From: Paenibacillus flagellatus
GTDB taxonomy: Bacteria > Bacillota > Bacilli > Paenibacillales > NBRC-103111
Length of the DNA: 64,000 nt
Assembly: GCF_003217775.1 (NCBI RefSeq)
Contig: NZ_QJVJ01000002.1
Location: 248,001 to 312,000, forward strand
Direction of reading: 5' to 3'
Shown here piece after piece: positions 25,851 to 36,600 of the stretch. The translations under genes and the position numbers were made by a program. The notes below the pieces were generated by a model. That model saw nothing but the letters and a program-made list of their open reading frames with translations. It did no database searches and had not been told where the DNA came from. The stretch's first letter is position 1. Every line of letters starts with the position of its first letter.

Positions 25851-26723
25851 ATGAACTACAAAGATTCGATCATGAAAGCCGTCGCCTATATCGAGGCCCG
25901 TCTGACCGAAAATATTCGCAGCGCCGAGGTGGCGGACGCCGCCGGCTATTCGCCCTTTCATTTTCACCGGATCTTCCTGGCGGTTACGCGCCTGTCCGTC
26001 GCGGACTATATCCGCAAGCGGCGATTGACGCAGGCGGCCTTCGACTTGTTCGAGACGAAGCAAAGAATCATCGAGATCGCCGTCCGGTACCGCTTCGAGT
26101 CGCAGGAAGCGTTCACGCGGGCGTTTCGGCAGATGTTCGCCATTTCGCCCGGGCAATTCCGCAAGCAAAGGGACATGAAGGACACACTGTTCCGCGCGAT
26201 GGAGAAGCTGCCGTTGGATGAAGCGGGGCTGCATCATCTGCACGAGGGGATTTCCCTCGAGCCGGCTTTTGTCCGCTTGGACGAGCTGCATGTGGTCGGC
26301 ATGTCCATAACGGGCGTCAATTCGGACGAGGTCGGCGCGCTGTGGCGAACCTTCCGGGCCCGTCTGTCCGAACTCGGGCGAGAACCGGACCGGGAAGGCG
26401 TCTTTTACGCGGTCGTCGAACTGACGGGCGAGCAGTGGGAGGTTTCTTACACCGCGTGCGTGGTAACCGGCGGCGAGCCGGTTCCGGTTCCGGCCGGGAT
26501 GGTCGCCAAGTCGATTCCGGCGGCGACCTATGCGGTATTTTCGCATAGAGGGACGTTGGCGAGACTGAACGATACGTTCCAATACATTTACGAAACGTGG
26601 CTCCCCCGATCGGGCTATATTCGGACGAACGGTCCCGAGTTTGCGAGGTACGACCCGCGATACTTGGGCCCGGATCATGAGGATTCCGTACTGGATCTTT
26701 ATATTCCCGTCTGTACACCGTAG
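25851..26723 (+). CDS. AraC-family regulator with GyrI-like effector domain
   Basis: A 290-residue regulator. The AraC HTH is at the N-terminus (residues ~8-105, with AEVADAAGYSPFHFHRIFLA and IAVRYRFESQEAFTRAFRQM). A GyrI-like small-molecule-binding domain follows (about 125-288). This is the layout of Rob/SoxS-GyrI or multidrug-binding regulators. GGAGGCATTCGC precedes the ATG. It lies 40 bases before the alpha/beta hydrolase gene on the same strand and may be cotranscribed with it. The ligand is unknown. Confidence 0.9.
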   Translation: MNYKDSIMKAVAYIEARLTENIRSAEVADAAGYSPFHFHRIFLAVTRLSVADYIRKRRLTQAAFDLFETKQRIIEIAVRYRFESQEAFTRAFRQMFAISPGQFRKQRDMKDTLFRAMEKLPLDEAGLHHLHEGISLEPAFVRLDELHVVGMSITGVNSDEVGALWRTFRARLSELGREPDREGVFYAVVELTGEQWEVSYTACVVTGGEPVPVPAGMVAKSIPAATYAVFSHRGTLARLNDTFQYIYETWLPRSGYIRTNGPEFARYDPRYLGPDHEDSVLDLYIPVCTP

Positions 26724-26763
26724 GTCGGGAGCGGGAGTCGCGCTAGGAGAGGAAGAAGCGAGG

Positions 26764-27660
26764 ATGGTCGAAAGAACGGAAACGAAGCAAGCTTTTGCCG
26801 GTTGCCGCGAGGTGAAGATTGTCGACGAGGGGACAGGGACGTCCTTCCCCATGATCGTGTTCTACCCGACGGATGTGCCGGAGCGGGACGACCGGCTGGG
26901 GCCGTACCCGGTGGAGGCGGCAAGGGATGCCGCGCCGCGGGAGGGAACGTTTCCGCTGGCGCTTCTTTCGCACGGCACGGGCGGGTCGTCGTTCGTGTAC
27001 CGGTCGCTGGCCCGGTATTTGGCGCGCTGCGGCTTTATCGTCGGCCTGCCCGAGCACCCGCACAATAACCGCAACGACAACAGCTGGGAAGGGACGGTGC
27101 AAAATCTCGTCTACCGCCCCCGCCACCTTGTTATGGCGGCCGACTGGTTTTATGAGGACGAGACGTTCCGGCGATTGCTGAAGCCCGGCGGCTACTCCGT
27201 CATCGGGCACTCGATGGGCGGCTACACCGCGCTGGCGGCCGCCGGCGGCGTCCCGACCTCCTTCCCGCACGAGAGCCCGGAAGGACGGCCGCAGCCGATC
27301 GACGTCACGCCGGACCGGCGGATCCGGTCGTTGGTTTTATTGGCGCCGGCGACCGTCTGGTTCCGCGAGGAAGGGGCGCTTCGCCGCGTCGGCGTCCCGA
27401 TTCTCATGCTGGATGCGGAGCACGATCCGTACACGCCGCCTTTTCACGCGCAGATCGTCTTGAACGGCGTTGCCGATCCGCGGAACGTCCGTTACCGGAC
27501 GGTCGAGAACGCCGGACATTTCTCGTTCCTGAGCCCGTTCCCGGATGCGATGATTTCGCCGGCCTTCCCTCCGTCGCAGGACCCGCCGGGTTTCGATCGC
27601 GTGCGATTTCACGAGGCGCTGCAAGCTGAGGTGGCGGCGTTTTTGGGGGGGCGGGGGTAG
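26764..27660 (+). CDS. Alpha/beta hydrolase, PAF-acetylhydrolase/dienelactone-hydrolase-like
   Basis: A 298-residue serine hydrolase, predicted cytoplasmic. The nucleophile elbow is GHSMGGY. Other family blocks are LALLSHGTGGSSFVYR (oxyanion region), LPEHPHNNRNDNSW, VPILMLDAEHDPYTPP (acid region) and NAGHFSFLSPF with the catalytic His. The HPHNNRND block is typical of the platelet-activating-factor acetylhydrolase-like group. I chose the ATG at 26764, behind GGAGAGGAAGAAG; the frame is open upstream only inside the preceding gene. The substrate is unknown. A terminator follows. Confidence 0.85.
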   Translation: MVERTETKQAFAGCREVKIVDEGTGTSFPMIVFYPTDVPERDDRLGPYPVEAARDAAPREGTFPLALLSHGTGGSSFVYRSLARYLARCGFIVGLPEHPHNNRNDNSWEGTVQNLVYRPRHLVMAADWFYEDETFRRLLKPGGYSVIGHSMGGYTALAAAGGVPTSFPHESPEGRPQPIDVTPDRRIRSLVLLAPATVWFREEGALRRVGVPILMLDAEHDPYTPPFHAQIVLNGVADPRNVRYRTVENAGHFSFLSPFPDAMISPAFPPSQDPPGFDRVRFHEALQAEVAAFLGGRG

Positions 27661-27695
27661 GAGGGAAGTGTTGTGGAAAGAGTAGGTTGATAGAT

Positions 27696-27738
27696 CCGGA
27701 GTATCGAGCGAGTCTCGATCTCCGGCTTTTTGTTTTTC
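27696..27738 (+). terminator. Rho-independent terminator after alpha/beta hydrolase
   Basis: CCGGAG and CTCCGG close a stem that also pairs ATCGAG with CTCGAT. CTTTTTGTTTTT follows. Confidence 0.85.
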
Positions 27739-27784
27739 AATAGGTTCATGGAGTTCAGTAGAAAAAAGGGCTGATATAAATCTC

Positions 27785-27813
27785 TTTACCGGAAAATTAT
27801 TCCGCCCTATACT
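27785..27813 (+). promoter_or_regulatory. Promoter of the RHS locus
   Basis: TTTACC (27785-27790) and TATACT (27808-27813) are separated by 17 bases, about 42 bases before the GTG start of the first RHS-locus gene. Confidence 0.6.
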
Positions 27814-27855
27814 GGTCATAGTTGTCGAAATTTGAAACTTGTGGAGGGATTGGAA

Positions 27856-30657
27856 GTGAAAAACGGTGTTAGAGGATGGTTGGCTCAACTGCTTGCATTC
27901 CTTACGTTTGCTTCCTCGCTCGGAGGATTCGCGGATGGAACCGGCCTTGCGCAGAACGCACAGAAAGCCCGGGGGTTGAGCGTTGGAAGTTCCGTATACG
28001 GCGATTCACGAATGGTAACCGGTGCCGTGTATGGAACTGGCGGGAAACTAACTCGGGAGATGGAGCGTGATCCAAACGTCGTCGGCGAAGCGCTCGAGAA
28101 ACGAACGCCGACCGGTAAGCATTACTTGCTGAAGGACGGATCCTACAAAGCGGTTTTCACGATGCACGACCAGCATTATGAAGCCGAGGACGGTAAGCTG
28201 TACGACATCGATACGACGTTGTACGAGGAGTCGGAATTGGATACGGTACAGGTGCCGTTGTCCAAAGCGAACGCGGCTTCGATCCGAGGGATGGCCGCGC
28301 GGAACAAGGAGAAACGGTTGGCTGGCAAAGCTGCAGAGGAAGGAAGCTACAAAGCGCTGCAGGTGCCGTTCGATGCCACGCTGCCGAAGTCGTTCCGGAA
28401 GGGGTATTCCGTTGCGAAAAACGGGGAGACGTTGACCTTTATACCGGTAGGCTCTACTTCTGTAACCGGTGCGGTCTACGGCAGGTCGGGCCTAATTTAC
28501 CAGAATGCGTGGACAAGCACGGACGTGATTCTGCAAATCATAGAGAATGGGGTCAAGGAAACGATTGTGTTGAACTCTCCTGATGCTCCAAGCTCGTTCC
28601 GCTATGAGGTGGTCGGGCCGTTGGCCGACTCGCTTCGTTCCGGGGAGTTTCGTCTACAACCGGCGTGGCTGATTGATGCGAACGGGCAGTATCGGGATGT
28701 GGGTCAAACGCTACGGGTTGAAGGGAAGAAGGCGTATTTAGATATCGAGGCGCAGTTGAATGGATTGACGTATCCGGTGGCCATTGACCCGACGATTGTG
28801 TTGAGTCCGGCGGTGAAGGATGCTTGTATAGTAAGGCCCGGCGGCTTAAACCGGTATATTTACAATGACTCCTACCGAGGATACAAATGCGGAATAATGC
28901 CGAATTCATTTTATGCCCTTTTTAAATTCGATTTATCATCTATACCGATGGACTATATATTTTTTCAGGCTACTCTAAAAACGTCACTTGAAATGGGAGA
29001 AGAAGCTTTACCAAGTTATAGTGCCGAGTTCCAAGTTGGCCGTATAATGCAGGATTGGTCAGAGCCCCCTACTACATATTACCTAGATAGTCCTGAACCT
29101 TCAGTCCAGTGGTACTCAAGAGCGGAAAATCCATTTGTTATGGCAACTGCGGGTCAATATTGGCGCCTGACTCCAATCGATATAGATGTTACGCGGGCTA
29201 TTAAAGATATTAAAGCCGCAGGGCAAGACCACGGAATCGCAATTGCCCAAAATCATAACTTCGGTGCTGATGCACTTTTGAATGAAATAACTATGGGTAC
29301 AGGTGCAAGACTAGAAGTGGTCTATACGACCAAGCCTACCACACCTATCGTTTTGTCGCCAAACGGCGGTGAAGTATTGAACACGGTCCACACCATCACT
29401 TGGCAGCCGGCTTCAGACTTGGATACGCCGCAATGGAACCTGCAGTATCAAATCCAAATCTCCAAGGACGGCGGGGCATGGACGGATATGGTTGCCTTAA
29501 CAAGCCCCGGAGCGACTTCGTATCCATATAACTTCTCGGGAGCAACCAGTACATCGTCGAACAAAATCCGAATCCGGGCCTTCGATGGAGCTTTGTACGG
29601 GGAATGGGATGAATCTGACGGAGCCTTTACGGTGCTGGCGAATCGGGCACCGAATGCGCCGGTGAATCTCTCGCCTGGCGGGGCCACGCTGAATATCCCG
29701 ACGCGAATCGCGGGTACGACGCCTACCGTCCAGTGGGCGTTTACCGATCCGGATCCTGGCAACGTCCAATCGGCATTTCAAGTCGTGGTCTACAACGCCA
29801 GCCATCTGCCGGTTCACGATTCCGGATGGAGGGGAACAGGGGCGACCTCCTATGCGATCCCTCTCCACGTACTGGCACGTGGGGACGTATATTACTGGCG
29901 GGTGAAAACGAGAGACAACTACGGATTGGAATCTCCATTTTCCGAGATGCGGTCGATCAAGCCGAATGTCTTTCCGTCATTGTCGATCTCGTCGTATAGC
30001 GACGACCAGGTCCTCTACCATAACGTGCTTACATTTACATGGGCCTATTCGGATCCGGAAGGCCAAGCGGAAACGGCCTTCCAAGTCGTAGGGTCTCGGG
30101 ACAATTGGGCGACGTGGGCATACAATTCCGGCGAGATCGCCTCGAATGCGACCAGCCATACGACCGCACCGTTGGCCCTCGGGACATGGAGTTTTGCAAT
30201 ACGCGTGAAGGACGACATGGAGTGGTCGGACTGGTCGTACCGCAGCAACTTGTCCATTCCTAATCTGGACTCGTTACCTCCTACGGTTCCGGGAAACGTT
30301 TCGGTAACGGGAAAAACGGCAACAACCGTAACGTTGGGTTGGACGGCTTCCACAGATAATATCGGTGTGGCCGCTTATGACATCTACAACGGCACGAGCC
30401 CGATCGGAACCAGCTCGACCAATTCCTTTACCGTAACCGGCTTGCAGCCGGGGACTCCATACGCGTTCAGCGTGAAAGCGAGAGACGATGCGGGCAACAC
30501 GTCTGCGGCGAGCCGGACGGTCCGTTATATCACCGGCGCGTTGGAGTATCGGTACGATCAAGCCGGGAGACTCGACTATATCATTCTGCCGGATGGACGC
30601 ACGCTGGACTACCAGTATGACGGAAACGGCAATTTGATCGGTACACAGATTCAGTAA
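27856..30657 (+). CDS. Secreted DNRLRE/fibronectin-III protein with C-terminal YD repeats (WapA-like N-terminal part)
   Basis: A 933-residue exported protein. A signal peptide (residues 1-33) and an N-terminal module reach to about 310, reading like WapA-type proteins (YKAVFTMHDQHYEAEDGKLYDIDTTLYEE). A DNRLRE-like domain (~313-491) has ALFKFDLSSIP and ARLEVVYTTKP. Four or so fibronectin-III/Ig-like repeats follow (~495-890). The last ~35 residues are RHS/YD repeats (YRYDQAGRLDYI, YQYDGNGNLIG). I chose GTG at 27856, with GGAGGG seven bases upstream. The DNRLRE coding stretch (about 28.8-29.3 kb) is clearly more AT-rich than the rest. It ends 31 bases before the giant RHS gene and probably works with it. 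Confidence 0.8.
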   Translation: MKNGVRGWLAQLLAFLTFASSLGGFADGTGLAQNAQKARGLSVGSSVYGDSRMVTGAVYGTGGKLTREMERDPNVVGEALEKRTPTGKHYLLKDGSYKAVFTMHDQHYEAEDGKLYDIDTTLYEESELDTVQVPLSKANAASIRGMAARNKEKRLAGKAAEEGSYKALQVPFDATLPKSFRKGYSVAKNGETLTFIPVGSTSVTGAVYGRSGLIYQNAWTSTDVILQIIENGVKETIVLNSPDAPSSFRYEVVGPLADSLRSGEFRLQPAWLIDANGQYRDVGQTLRVEGKKAYLDIEAQLNGLTYPVAIDPTIVLSPAVKDACIVRPGGLNRYIYNDSYRGYKCGIMPNSFYALFKFDLSSIPMDYIFFQATLKTSLEMGEEALPSYSAEFQVGRIMQDWSEPPTTYYLDSPEPSVQWYSRAENPFVMATAGQYWRLTPIDIDVTRAIKDIKAAGQDHGIAIAQNHNFGADALLNEITMGTGARLEVVYTTKPTTPIVLSPNGGEVLNTVHTITWQPASDLDTPQWNLQYQIQISKDGGAWTDMVALTSPGATSYPYNFSGATSTSSNKIRIRAFDGALYGEWDESDGAFTVLANRAPNAPVNLSPGGATLNIPTRIAGTTPTVQWAFTDPDPGNVQSAFQVVVYNASHLPVHDSGWRGTGATSYAIPLHVLARGDVYYWRVKTRDNYGLESPFSEMRSIKPNVFPSLSISSYSDDQVLYHNVLTFTWAYSDPEGQAETAFQVVGSRDNWATWAYNSGEIASNATSHTTAPLALGTWSFAIRVKDDMEWSDWSYRSNLSIPNLDSLPPTVPGNVSVTGKTATTVTLGWTASTDNIGVAAYDIYNGTSPIGTSSTNSFTVTGLQPGTPYAFSVKARDDAGNTSAASRTVRYITGALEYRYDQAGRLDYIILPDGRTLDYQYDGNGNLIGTQIQ

Positions 30658-30688
30658 ACTTTTTATTTCCACTTGCGGAGGTCTTCCT

Positions 30689-33600
30689 GTGAAACGAACC
30701 AAACCATGGATTTCGATCCTCTTGATAACGGTCATGATCCTTTCCGGCTTCCCATCTGTCAACGTAGCGATGGCAGACGAAGCGTCCGACCAAACGATTG
30801 TCCATTCCGTTCCGGATTATAGCGAGCATGTGGATGCCGAGCCTCCGGCGCCTCCCGAGGAGCTGGTGCTCCAAACCCAGAGCAGCTCGTCCGACGCTCT
30901 GGTTGAGAAAAATGGTTTTTCACTTATGGCCGCCACCGACATAAGCGGCTGGAGCAAACAGATGAATGGAATCGCCATGCCGCAGGTGATTAACGAAAGC
31001 GGAAAAGACCAGTATGCCGACCGATACCGCAGTCAAGAGGCGGTGGATAGGCAGAGCGGCTCCTTATCGATTAACGTGACCGATCTTGTCCTTCCGGGAC
31101 GGGATGGATTGGACTTTGCTTTATCGCGGCACTATAACTCCAACCAAGCTCAGATGGGAGAAATGCGATCGGTCTTTACCGAAGTATCTTCCGGCTGGAA
31201 CTACTATAAGGACTACAACTATTGGCAGTACGTTTTCGAAGGATATACAAGCAACGGCAGCGGACCGTATACGTCATACAGCTCACTTTATAAAACGTAC
31301 GAGGAAGCGGAGACCGCTTGCTCGAGCTATGCAAACAGTACCACTTACGCCCAGAAGGTGTGCCGTGTTCAGCCCAGAAACGAAACGTATAGAAAGTTCT
31401 TTAGTTGGAGCAACGTAGCGGAAAAAACGAGTTATTTACGCTCGCGTTACGATCTCGGTGCCGGTTGGGCGCTCGGACTCCCGTCACTGCAAATCGTAAA
31501 ATCCCCGCCCGATGACGGGAGCGAAATCCATTTCCACGATGGAACGGGCGCTTCTTACTATGTTTCTTTTACATATAACCCCGAGGACAGTAACTTGGTC
31601 GGCTACCCAAGGGACGACGTAAAGTTTTACATGGATAACGGGACGTACTCAAACGGGCAAAAATCGTCTTCCTACGTATTTTCCTCCCACGACTTGCGAA
31701 AAACGTATTTTGCCGATGACGGCAGACTTCTCGGCATAAAGGACCGATTCGGCAACGAAATCCGGTTTTCACATGTCGTTCGTACAGTTAATGGAGTCGA
31801 GTACGCCTATGTGCAGCAAATTACCGATAGCATCGGTCGGATCATTCAACTAACCTACGACAACGCGATCGATAATCCGGCTGCTACGGAGGATAACGTC
31901 ACGGTCACGGTTACCTATCCCGGGGAACCTGGTAAGCAGACCGTCGTGAAGTATACGAAAAAGCGGCATATCGTCGATGGACGATACGAGCCTTACTTGT
32001 ATGCTGTAACAAAGGCTCCTAATACTTCCGACCAGACGACAACGTATTACGAGTATGAATCGGTTGCGCAGCGATTCTACTTTTACATGTACAATCCAAC
32101 GGCTAGCGTATATACGCAGCTCTTAAAACGGATCATTTATCCGCACAGCGTTTCAAATTATGAATACGAAACCTCGTCGCGGAAGTTGGGTGCGTACGGT
32201 TCAATGGACGCCTTTCGGGTGAAGGACCGGTCCGATATGAACCGGGTTGGTACGGCGGTACCGGCGTTTTCCAAACCGAACTTGGCGTTGGGGAAACCGG
32301 TGCAAGTCTCTTCCTACTACGTCGATACTGGTGGGGATGACACCAGCCCGGACAACTATATTTATTATTACGGTTCCAACGTTGTTGACGGGAAATCTTT
32401 AACGTCATGGATTCCCAATGGCGGGGACGCAAACCCGTGGCTGTATGTAGATCTTGGATCGGTTCAATCGTTTAATCAAGTCGTCATTCGTTGGAAGAAT
32501 CGGAATCCTTATGCCCAATACTCCATCCAAGTATCCAACGATGCCACGACTTGGTCGGATTTGTATGTGGTCAACATCGGCAGCGGTATAGCAGAGGATA
32601 TTCGAAATCTGAACGGAAATGCAAGATACGTTCGGATTCTAAACGGATCCAATCTGATTGAACTGGAGATTTATCAGCATCCCGGAATGAATCAGGTCGG
32701 GTATGCCTATTTGGGGGACTATACGGATAACCGAACCGGTTTTCCCCACCATGCCACGGTGGTGACCACGCAAGATCGCGTGCAAAGCACCATAACCTTT
32801 AACGAGCAAGGGCAAGAGTCCAGCATCGTTACGTTATCAGCGGATGGAAGAGAGATACGAACGCAAGAAAACGAATTGTTTCACGACACGTACAAGTACA
32901 AACCGACCCGAACGCGGTTTACTGACCAGGTCGGCCCCAATACGCAGAGACTTTATGTTAGCCGAACGTATAACAGTTGGGGAGGACTGGCTAGCGAGAC
33001 ACAACCGCTGAACTGGGCGGACTTTAACAACGAGGCGACGAAGGCTGAATATACGACTAAATACGAATACGATGCCTCGTTCCATTTCCCGTCCAAAACG
33101 GAGCGAAAACAAAATGCGAACACGATTCAGACGGAAACGATCGACTACCATTACGATCCACTCGTTCCGGCGCTATACGGCCGACTCAAGAAAACGGTCA
33201 ACGCCAATGGCGAATCGGTCGAATACACGTATGAGCTGACGGACGGCAAAGTATCGAAGGCGATTGCGATCCAGACGCTTGAAGACGGCAAGGTTGCCCG
33301 AACGGAAACCGAATATGGGCCGGCCGGCGTGTATGCTTTTCCGACAAAGGTGAAGCAGTTTTATACGGATGAGAACAACCAGCCGCAAATAATGGAAACG
33401 AGTCGGACGTACGAAGTGCTTACCGGGTTGTTGATGTCCGAGACAGCTCCGGGCGGACGGATAACGACGTTCGGCTACGACAAGCTCGGGCGCCCAACCA
33501 GTGTAATTCAACCGAGCTACACCGGCTTAAACGGGGTCATCTACGACGTTGAAGAAAGGACGGAGTACGCACCGAACCAATCGTCCGCCGCGTTCGATTC

Positions 33601-36600
33601 GACGAATTCGAATGTGCAGACGCTCAAGGTCAAAACGTATACGTCTGTTCGAAACCGTTCCACCAATTCCGTCACGCCGTATAACGTGAGGGAGTCGTTT
33701 TATGACGGAACGGGGAACTTGATTCTTCGGCAATTCCATGATAGCCAGCGCGGACACTGGATTCCGGAAGTGCAGCTCCATTATGACGGCATGAGCCGAC
33801 CGATATACGCGATCGATGCGGAGAACAACGTTCAAACGATGGCGTACGACATATGGGGCAGAAACAGCCAAGTAACGGACACGCACGGCAACATTTATAA
33901 ATCGGTTCACGATCTGATCCAGCGGACCACGACGAGCTATATGGTTACGCCGGAAAACGCGGCCAACCCGGACGATAGCGTAAAGTGGAATGTCCTCGAA
34001 AAGCAGTTCGACCATTTGGGACGTCCGCTCTCGTATACCGCCTACCCGAACTGGCCGGACCGCATCAATAAGGTACAAGGCTTCTATGCGTATGATTATG
34101 TAGGCAACGTCATTCGTTCGACGGATCCGAAGGGCTATGTCACGAATTACCAGTACGACAAACTGAACCGGTTGACTAAGATTACGGATCCGTTACAGCA
34201 GGCGACGGACTACTCGTATACGGCACTGGGGCAAATCAAAGAGACGAAGCAGGTCGACGGGCAAACGTTCACGACGACCAAGACGTACGACGAGCTCGGG
34301 CGCATCCGGCAAACGATAAACCCGGCCGGACAATCGGATCAGTGGAACTACAACGCGGTAGGGGACTTGTCGTCCAAACGAGATTTGAATCAAAATTCGT
34401 TCCAGTATATATACGATGAGCTGCATCGTCTTGTCGCCTCCAATCTCGGGACGACCAGCTTTAAAACGTATTACGAGGCGAATCCGTTCGGACCGGTACG
34501 GAAAGAGGAATGGAACGGCTCTTCCGCGATCCGTTCGGCCGCTTACACGTATACGTCCAATGGGCAGCTTGCGTCCAAAGTCGTAACTTCCGACGGATTG
34601 CCGTTGTCGATGTCCAATACGTTCGATCGGGCCGGCAAGCCGACGGGCGTCACGGACGGTTTCGCCTTTACGACCGCGTACGCGTACGACCGCGGCCGGG
34701 TGGATAAGGTTCAGACGAACGGGGCTGCCTCAGCTCCGGGGACGGATGACAGCCAGTACGCCAAGTACGAGTACAACCCGAACGGCACCTTGAAAACGAT
34801 CACGTACCCGAGACTCGCTGACGGCACTTACTTGAAAGCGCAGTATGAGTACGACAAAATGAACCGCCTGACAAAGGTGACCAACGTCAAAGGGACGCAG
34901 CCCATTTCGACCTACCAGTACGGGTATGACGCGAACAGCAATATTGTCTCCGTGACCGATGCTGCGGGCACAACCGGCTACGAGTACGATAAGCTGAACC
35001 GATTGACGAAGACGACCCGACCGGACGGCCAGATCGTCACCTATACGTACGACGGCAGAGGCAACCGGAAAACGAATGTGGGCGACAGCCTAATCATCCG
35101 GGAAGCGAACTACACCTTCAACCCGTGGAACGAATTGACCGGTGTTGCCAGTGGGGGAGAGACGACCGAGTACCAGTACAGCCCGGAAACGGAAGGGCTC
35201 CGGATTAAGAAAACGTCCTCTACGGGTACCGTACGGTATACTTACAACGGGAAAGGCCAAGTGATCGCCGAGTCGGATGCGAATAACAACGTCACGGCCC
35301 AATACGTTTGGGGACCGGACCGGCTGCTTATGAAGAAGGATGCCGCCACCGGACAGTCGTACTATTACCTGCAGAACGGCCATGGCGATGTCGTGCAGCT
35401 TGTGAGCACGGCAGGGGCGGTCGTGAATAACTACCGGTACGACGAGTGGGGCAATGTGCTGAGCGAAACGGAGTCCGTGCCGAACGTGTTCAAGTACGCG
35501 GGCGAGCAGTACGACGCGGAAGTGGGCTTGTATTATCTGCGTGCCCGGTATTATGATCCGGGTGTCGGGCGGTTTATTAGCAAGGATGCGTACGAAGGGG
35601 ATATTGCGAATCCGTTGACGTTGAATTTGTACGCGTATGTGCATAATAATCCGTTGATTTATATTGACCCGACGGGGCATTGGTGTACTTCCGCTGATGG
35701 TCTTTACTCTCATCGTGGAGACTGTAATTATGGTTCGAATGGTAATTATGAGTCTTTCTGGGATGGCCATGACTATGATCACAATGGAGATTGGGAAATC
35801 GAAAATGGAGTCCCGGTTAGACAGTATTTTTACGAAGGAAACGTAGTTAATAAAATTGGTGATTGGTTCAAAGACTTCGGCAAGTTGGAACGGGAAGATA
35901 TTGAGCACTTAGAATATGTCGGTGCTCAGTTAGGCGGGCTTCCTTACGATGTGCCGGATGAGAATGTTTATCCTGTTATTAGAGGGCCACGAGCAAGTTC
36001 GTGCAATTGCTTTACTTCCGGAACCAAGGTTTTGACAGACGAAGGGGAGAAGAATATCGAAGACATCGAGGTCGGGGATAAGGTTCTCGCCAAAGATGAG
36101 AATAACCCTAGTGGAGAATTAGCTTATAAGGAAGTCACGGCTTTATACCGCAACCAACGTGATGATATTATTAAGTTGCATGTTGGTGAACAAATCATCG
36201 AGACGACAGACAACCATCCATTTTGGGTCGAGGGAAAGGGATGGGTCTTCGCAGGTGAACTCCAGGTGGGAGACAAACTCCAAAAAGCTGATGAAAGCAA
36301 TCTGACGATTGATAAGGTTGAGTTCATTAAACTGGATAAGCCAGTAACGGTTTATAACTTTACGGTTGCTGACTTCCATACGTATTATGTAACTGATATT
36401 GGCATTTGGGTGCACAATACGAAATGCAGTAATAATAATCTTTCTAGCCCAAATCCTCTGCCAAAAACAATTCGGGACCAATACGAAGAAATTAGATTAG
36501 GCGGGGGGACGCCGAGGATTGACCCTGTTACTGGTAAACAAAAAGTATTTAATGCGAATGAATTGAAAAATATATCAGGCGGTGGAACGAATGTATGGTC

